From assembly GCA_903845045.1 (NCBI GenBank), contig CAIMWA010000357.1, forward strand, positions 1 through 49,480: DNA of 49,480 bases, read 5' to 3'. A model generated the notes under the pieces. It searched no databases. It saw only the letters and a list, made by a program, of their open reading frames with translations, and was not told the DNA's origin. This DNA is from an uncultured delta proteobacterium (GTDB lineage: Bacteria > Myxococcota_A > Polyangia > Polyangiales > Ga0077539). The first letter of the stretch is position 1, and every line of letters begins with the position of its first letter. Shown here one piece after another: positions 46,432 to 49,480 of the stretch. A program made the translations under genes and the position numbers.

Positions 46432-47625
46432 GTGGCGGCCTCTCGACGACCGCGGCGCAGGCAACCGAGCCGCGTCGCTGCGTGGTTCGTTGCCGCGGGG
46501 GTGAAGCTCCGCGGGTGGGCGCACGCGATCCGGGTGCCCGTCGCCATCGTGGCGGTGGTGGTGCTCGCGATCCGCGCGCCGCACATCGCGTGGTGGCTGC
46601 GTCGCCCGCGCACCCTCGACGTGGTCGTCGTCGACAAGACCGTGCCGTTCCGCAAATGGCGCGAGCACGCGGGCTTCGAGTGGCTGCTCCACGCCCTCAA
46701 GATCCGCCGCCCCGACGGGCGCTACAACACGCCGCCGCTGGACTACATCGGCTACGACCCGGTGGTCCGCACGGGCCACGACATCACCGAGGCGCAGCTT
46801 CGCACCGCCGACGTGCTGTTTCTCGCCGACACCTACGGGGTGTACGTGGGCGACTACGAGCAGCCCGGCGACATCGCCGCCCTCGAGCGCTCGGACCGCA
46901 TCTACGGCGGCGTCACCGACGCCGAGGCCAACGCCATCGAGGGCTTCGCGAACCGCGGCGGGCTGCTGCTCGGAGAGTTCAACGCCTTCGCCTCGCCCAC
47001 CGAGGACGGCCCCCGCGCGACCCTCGAGCGCACCTTCGGCGTGCGCTGGACGCACTGGGTCGGACGCTACTGGACCGACCTCCAGGACCGCCGCGAGGTG
47101 CCGCGCTGGATCGGCAGGGTTTACGAGCGGGTGTATGGCCGGCCCTTCGACATCCGCGGCGCGGGCCTGGTGCTCGTGCGCGAGGACGCCGACATGGTGG
47201 TGCTCCGCGCCGGCATCGAGCTCGGTCCCGACATCGTGACGCAGGAGCGCACCGGCGCCGCGCCCGAGTGGATGCCGCCGGACAGCGCTTGGGCGTACTG
47301 GTTCGACGTCGTCGAGGCGACCGACGCCGACGTGCTGTACGAGCACGTGGTGCACGCCACCGACGCGGGCGGCGCGCTGCTCGCGAGGCACGGGCTGCGC
47401 ACGCACTTCCCGGCGCTCACGCGGCGCCGGCACGGTCCGCGGGCGTGGTATTTCGCGGGCGATTTCGTCGACAGCGGCGTCGACCGCGGCGACCCCGAGC
47501 GCGCGGGACTGCTCTGGTGGAACCGCACCGTGCTCGACGCGCGGCACCCCTCCCTCGACGACGTGTTCTTCTGGCGCTGGTACGTGCCGGTGACGGCGGG
47601 CATCCTCGAGGGGCGCGTGCGGTAG
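46432..47625 (+). CDS. Membrane-anchored protein of unknown function
   Basis: This is 397 residues from GTG 46432. A basic N-terminus (RRPRRRQPSR) precedes one membrane helix (VPVAIVAVVVLAIRAP, about 35-52). The rest is a globular extracytoplasmic domain with VVVVDKTVPF, ADVLFLADTYGVYVGDYE, YGGVTDAEANAIEGFA and GGLLLGEFNAFASPT. This strand-helix alternation resembles a class I glutamine-amidotransferase-like fold but lacks a convincing nucleophile Cys-His pair. Not assigned to a family. The stop codon lies in a 15-base tandem duplication. Confidence 0.7.
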   Translation: MAASRRPRRRQPSRVAAWFVAAGVKLRGWAHAIRVPVAIVAVVVLAIRAPHIAWWLRRPRTLDVVVVDKTVPFRKWREHAGFEWLLHALKIRRPDGRYNTPPLDYIGYDPVVRTGHDITEAQLRTADVLFLADTYGVYVGDYEQPGDIAALERSDRIYGGVTDAEANAIEGFANRGGLLLGEFNAFASPTEDGPRATLERTFGVRWTHWVGRYWTDLQDRREVPRWIGRVYERVYGRPFDIRGAGLVLVREDADMVVLRAGIELGPDIVTQERTGAAPEWMPPDSAWAYWFDVVEATDADVLYEHVVHATDAGGALLARHGLRTHFPALTRRRHGPRAWYFAGDFVDSGVDRGDPERAGLLWWNRTVLDARHPSLDDVFFWRWYVPVTAGILEGRVR

Positions 47626-47639
47626 GGGCGCGTGCGGTC
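47610..47639 (+). repeat. 15-base tandem duplication over a stop codon
   Basis: GGGGCGCGTGCGGTA (47610-47624) is followed directly by GGGGCGCGTGCGGTC (47625-47639). The upstream gene's TAG (47623-47625) spans the junction between the copies. Confidence 0.7.
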
Positions 47640-47798
47640 GGGGTGCCCTCCCCCGACCCCCTCCCACGAGTGGGAGGGGGCAGAAGGCGCGGGAACGACG
47701 AGCGTTTCCGTCACTCCCTCGCACCGGCGGTGCGCGTCGCATTCTGTCGATTCCGCGCCCCCTCCCACTCGTGGGAGGGGGCCATGGGGGAGGGCCCC
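47640..47798. repeat. Double-hairpin inverted-repeat element between convergent genes
   Basis: Two near-identical palindromes, CCCCCTCCCAC-GA-GTGGGAGGGGG (47657-47680) and CCCCCTCCCAC-TC-GTGGGAGGGGG (47758-47781), lie within outer arms CCCTCCCCC and GGGGGAGGG. The element fills the space between the unknown membrane protein and the PAP2 gene. The whole could fold as one long hairpin or as two short ones. Confidence 0.75.
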
Positions 47799-47800
47799 GC

Positions 47801-48604
47801 TCAGAACGTTCCGCGCAGCGCGAGGCCGTTGGCGCCGGCGGTGAGCTGCACGGGCAAGGCGCGGGTGTGCAGCGCCGCGGTGCCGAAGCCCGCCGCGAGG
47901 CCGATGCCGAGGCCCGTGCCGGTGTCGACCCAGTCGTGCGCGCCCGCGGCCACGCGCAGCACCATCATGGTGAGGGCCAGCGCGCCCGCGACGCCGGCCA
48001 TCGGGGCCCACGCGCGGCGCCCGCCCGCGGGGAGCACCGCGAGCCCCAGCGACGCGCCCGCCAGCGCCGCCAGCGGCGACGTGTGACCCGACGGGAACGA
48101 CACGCGGTCCTCGCGCACGGGCATGCCGGGAACGGTGCCGACGCAGCGCTGCGAGGCGTCGTCCCACGCGCGCGGGCGGCACTCGCCGAGGTTCTTCAGC
48201 ATCGACACGAGGCCGAGCGTGAGCGCCACGGACTCGCCCAGCACGAGCACCCCGCGGAGCTGCTCCCAGCCGCCGCGATGCAGCGCGAAGCGGTCCGTGG
48301 CCCAGGCCCCTGCGGCGCCCGCGGCGAGGCCCGTGGCGAGCAGCACCGTCGACGCGAGGTCGATGCCGTCGTCCGGCGCGCGGTGCCCGTGGCCGTCGAA
48401 CGGCGCGGGAACGTCCGACGGCGGCTGCAGCGCGAAATTGCCCACGAGCGCCGCGGTGAGCGACGTCGCGAGGAGCGCCCCGTCGGTCCACCCGCCGCCC
48501 GGCGCGAGGAGCTGCACGTCGCGTGCGGGCGCGGTCTGCGCGGCGCAAGGGAGCCCCGCGAGCGAGCCCGCCATCACCGCCGCCACGAAGCACCCGCGCC
48601 GCAC
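47801..48604 (-). CDS. PAP2 family membrane phosphatase
   Basis: This is 267 residues from GTG 48604, with a signal peptide ending GLPCAAQ. The acid-phosphatase motifs are present in order: KNLGECRPR (K-x6-RP), FPSGHT (PSGH) and RVAAGAHDWVD (SRxxxxxHxxxD-like). Several hydrophobic helices surround them. PAP2 enzymes remove phosphate from lipid phosphates such as undecaprenyl diphosphate or phosphatidate on the outer face of a membrane. The stop is two bases from the inverted-repeat element. Confidence 0.88.
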   Translation of the reverse strand: MRRGCFVAAVMAGSLAGLPCAAQTAPARDVQLLAPGGGWTDGALLATSLTAALVGNFALQPPSDVPAPFDGHGHRAPDDGIDLASTVLLATGLAAGAAGAWATDRFALHRGGWEQLRGVLVLGESVALTLGLVSMLKNLGECRPRAWDDASQRCVGTVPGMPVREDRVSFPSGHTSPLAALAGASLGLAVLPAGGRRAWAPMAGVAGALALTMMVLRVAAGAHDWVDTGTGLGIGLAAGFGTAALHTRALPVQLTAGANGLALRGTF

Positions 48605-48620
48605 GGCGCCGGAGCCTACC

Positions 48621-49307
48621 TCAGCTCGCGCGCGAAAGCCGTCGAAGCATCGCCTCGCCGGCGCGCTTCGTCCCCTGCCACGCGTCCACCGAGGCGAGCA
48701 CGATGCCGAGCACCGGAACCATCCCCCGCGTCGTCTCCCGGGACCGCCGCGCCGCCGACGCCCGCAGGTTCGTGGCCAGCTCGCGCCCGCCGACCGCCGC
48801 AGCGTCGCGCACCACCTCGGACTCCCGCGCGTGCTCGACGGCGTCGGCCCGCAGCAGCTCGCCGAGCAGCGACCGCCCGAAGGGGCTCTCGGGATCGCAA
48901 TCCTCGCCGTGCACCTTGCCGAGGGTGGCCGCGAGGCCGACGTGCACCACGGCCCGCGCCGCGACCTCGGCCGCCGCGACCATGGCCGCCGCCGGCGCCG
49001 CCACCGCGAGCCCCGCGCCGCCGGTCTCCACGGCGATCACCGCCGCCAGCGTGCTCGCCACGCCCGACGCCGCGCCGAGCAGCGCCGACATCACGCAAGC
49101 GCGGCGGATCGCCCACGCGCACTGCGCCTCCGTCGTCCCCTCGGGGATCACCGAGGGCTTCGCGGCGTGCGCGAGGAGCCACCGCTCGACGCGCAGGTCG
49201 AAGCCGGTGATCCAGTCGTGCGGCGCCGCGGGGGCGTGCACGGCGCGGACGCCCGCGGCGTTGTCGTTGGCGATCTCCAGGGACGTCGTTTCGATCGCAG
49301 CGAGCAT
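48621..49307 (-). CDS. EcsC-like membrane-associated protein
   Basis: This is 228 residues from ATG 49307, with GGAGG upstream; longer upstream starts lie within REP-like repeats. The sequence is Ala-rich with hydrophobic helices (VMSALLGAASGVASTLAAVIAV, AAPAAAMVAAAEVAARAVV). Its C-terminus, RGMVPVLGIVLASVDAWQGTKRAGEAML, resembles the conserved end of EcsC family proteins ('iPvlGa...a..n...t...g..A'). EcsC proteins are of uncertain function. The next gene on this strand is the PAP2 phosphatase, whose GTG is 16 bases below the stop. Confidence 0.65.
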   Translation of the reverse strand: MLAAIETTSLEIANDNAAGVRAVHAPAAPHDWITGFDLRVERWLLAHAAKPSVIPEGTTEAQCAWAIRRACVMSALLGAASGVASTLAAVIAVETGGAGLAVAAPAAAMVAAAEVAARAVVHVGLAATLGKVHGEDCDPESPFGRSLLGELLRADAVEHARESEVVRDAAAVGGRELATNLRASAARRSRETTRGMVPVLGIVLASVDAWQGTKRAGEAMLRRLSRAS

Positions 49308-49404
49308 CGGTGCGCCTCCGTACGAACGCACCTTCGCCCAGCCGAGCAACAACCCCGTGACACCACTGTGGTTTGTCGGGGACAGCTTCGACGGGAGCTT
49401 CGAC

Positions 49405-49475
49405 GGGGACACAGTTACGTTGTTGCATTCACGCCCCGGCGGCCGCCGTGGGGACACAGTTACGTTGTTGCATTC
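49405..49475 (+). repeat. Two direct copies of the 26-base REP-like unit at the window edge
   Basis: Units 49405-49430 and 49450-49475 are in the same orientation with a 19-base spacer. The window ends five bases later with ACGCC, so an inverted partner may follow. A partial GGGGACAG also occurs at 49377-49384. Confidence 0.85.
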
Positions 49476-49480
49476 ACGCC

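Noticed and set aside
49308..49457. N-terminal extension of the EcsC-like protein
   Set aside because: The extension is translated from the REP-like repeats (ECNNVTVSP); the ATG at 49307 has a strong GGAGG.

Overview
The window is very GC-rich (by eye about 70% or more, not computed). Its protein content points to a predatory or soil deltaproteobacterium of the Myxococcota, probably class Polyangia. The evidence is four eukaryotic-type Ser/Thr kinases, one a kinase/ATPase/histidine-kinase hybrid, many Asp/Pro-rich lipoproteins, a myxobacterial CGNG...GE.CDD disulfide repeat, and paired lipoxygenases. No rRNA, tRNA or CRISPR array was recognised.

Layout. 1-2656 is a segment of visibly lower GC carrying a fused DUF262/HNH (GmrSD-like) putative defence protein and a 5'-truncated DUF4352 remnant. 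It abuts a Ser/Thr kinase gene cut off inside its ATPase domain, so this looks like a foreign insertion or deletion junction. 2657-13143 (minus) is a tightly packed run: lipoxygenase, lipoxygenase, a giant STK-ATPase-GAF-histidine kinase split by an in-frame TGA, and the truncated STK. A membrane STK with a His-Asp repeat tail diverges from it (13285-14895). 14951-16519 holds a LEA-like small protein, a VIT1/CCC1-type metal transporter and a ferritin-like protein. 16757-19109 holds an AsmA-like protein, a RutE-like nitroreductase and a GST. 19248-22773 is a compact unit of secreted protein, membrane STK and Cys-repeat lipoprotein.

22777-23907 is an orphan pqqA-pqqB pair with an unusual, leader-extended PqqA. 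24133-29813 encodes an outer-membrane barrel, a lipoprotein and a 5'-nucleotidase-family lipoprotein broken by a single-base frameshift. pckG (GTP-type PEPCK) is divergent at 30042-31826. 32019-39926 is a long minus-strand run: dihydrouridine synthase, Xaa-Pro dipeptidase, a zinc-ribbon membrane protein, a Cys-rich lipoprotein, a thioredoxin-like lipoprotein, a beta-barrel protein and a hotdog thioesterase. 40008-42160 is an aminotransferase/atypical SDR pair. 42248-44734 is glycogen phosphorylase. The rest encodes a secreted protein, a GNAT-like protein, an unknown membrane protein, a PAP2 phosphatase and an EcsC-like protein.

Non-coding structure is notable. A 26-base repeat occurs seven times at three intergenic sites. 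At two of them it forms inverted pairs with an identical 26-19-26 architecture, resembling a REPIN/RAYT-mobilised element. Two unrelated C-rich inverted-repeat elements also sit exactly between convergent genes. The strongest leads are the lipoxygenase/hybrid-kinase operon, the variant PqqA locus, and the REPIN-like family.
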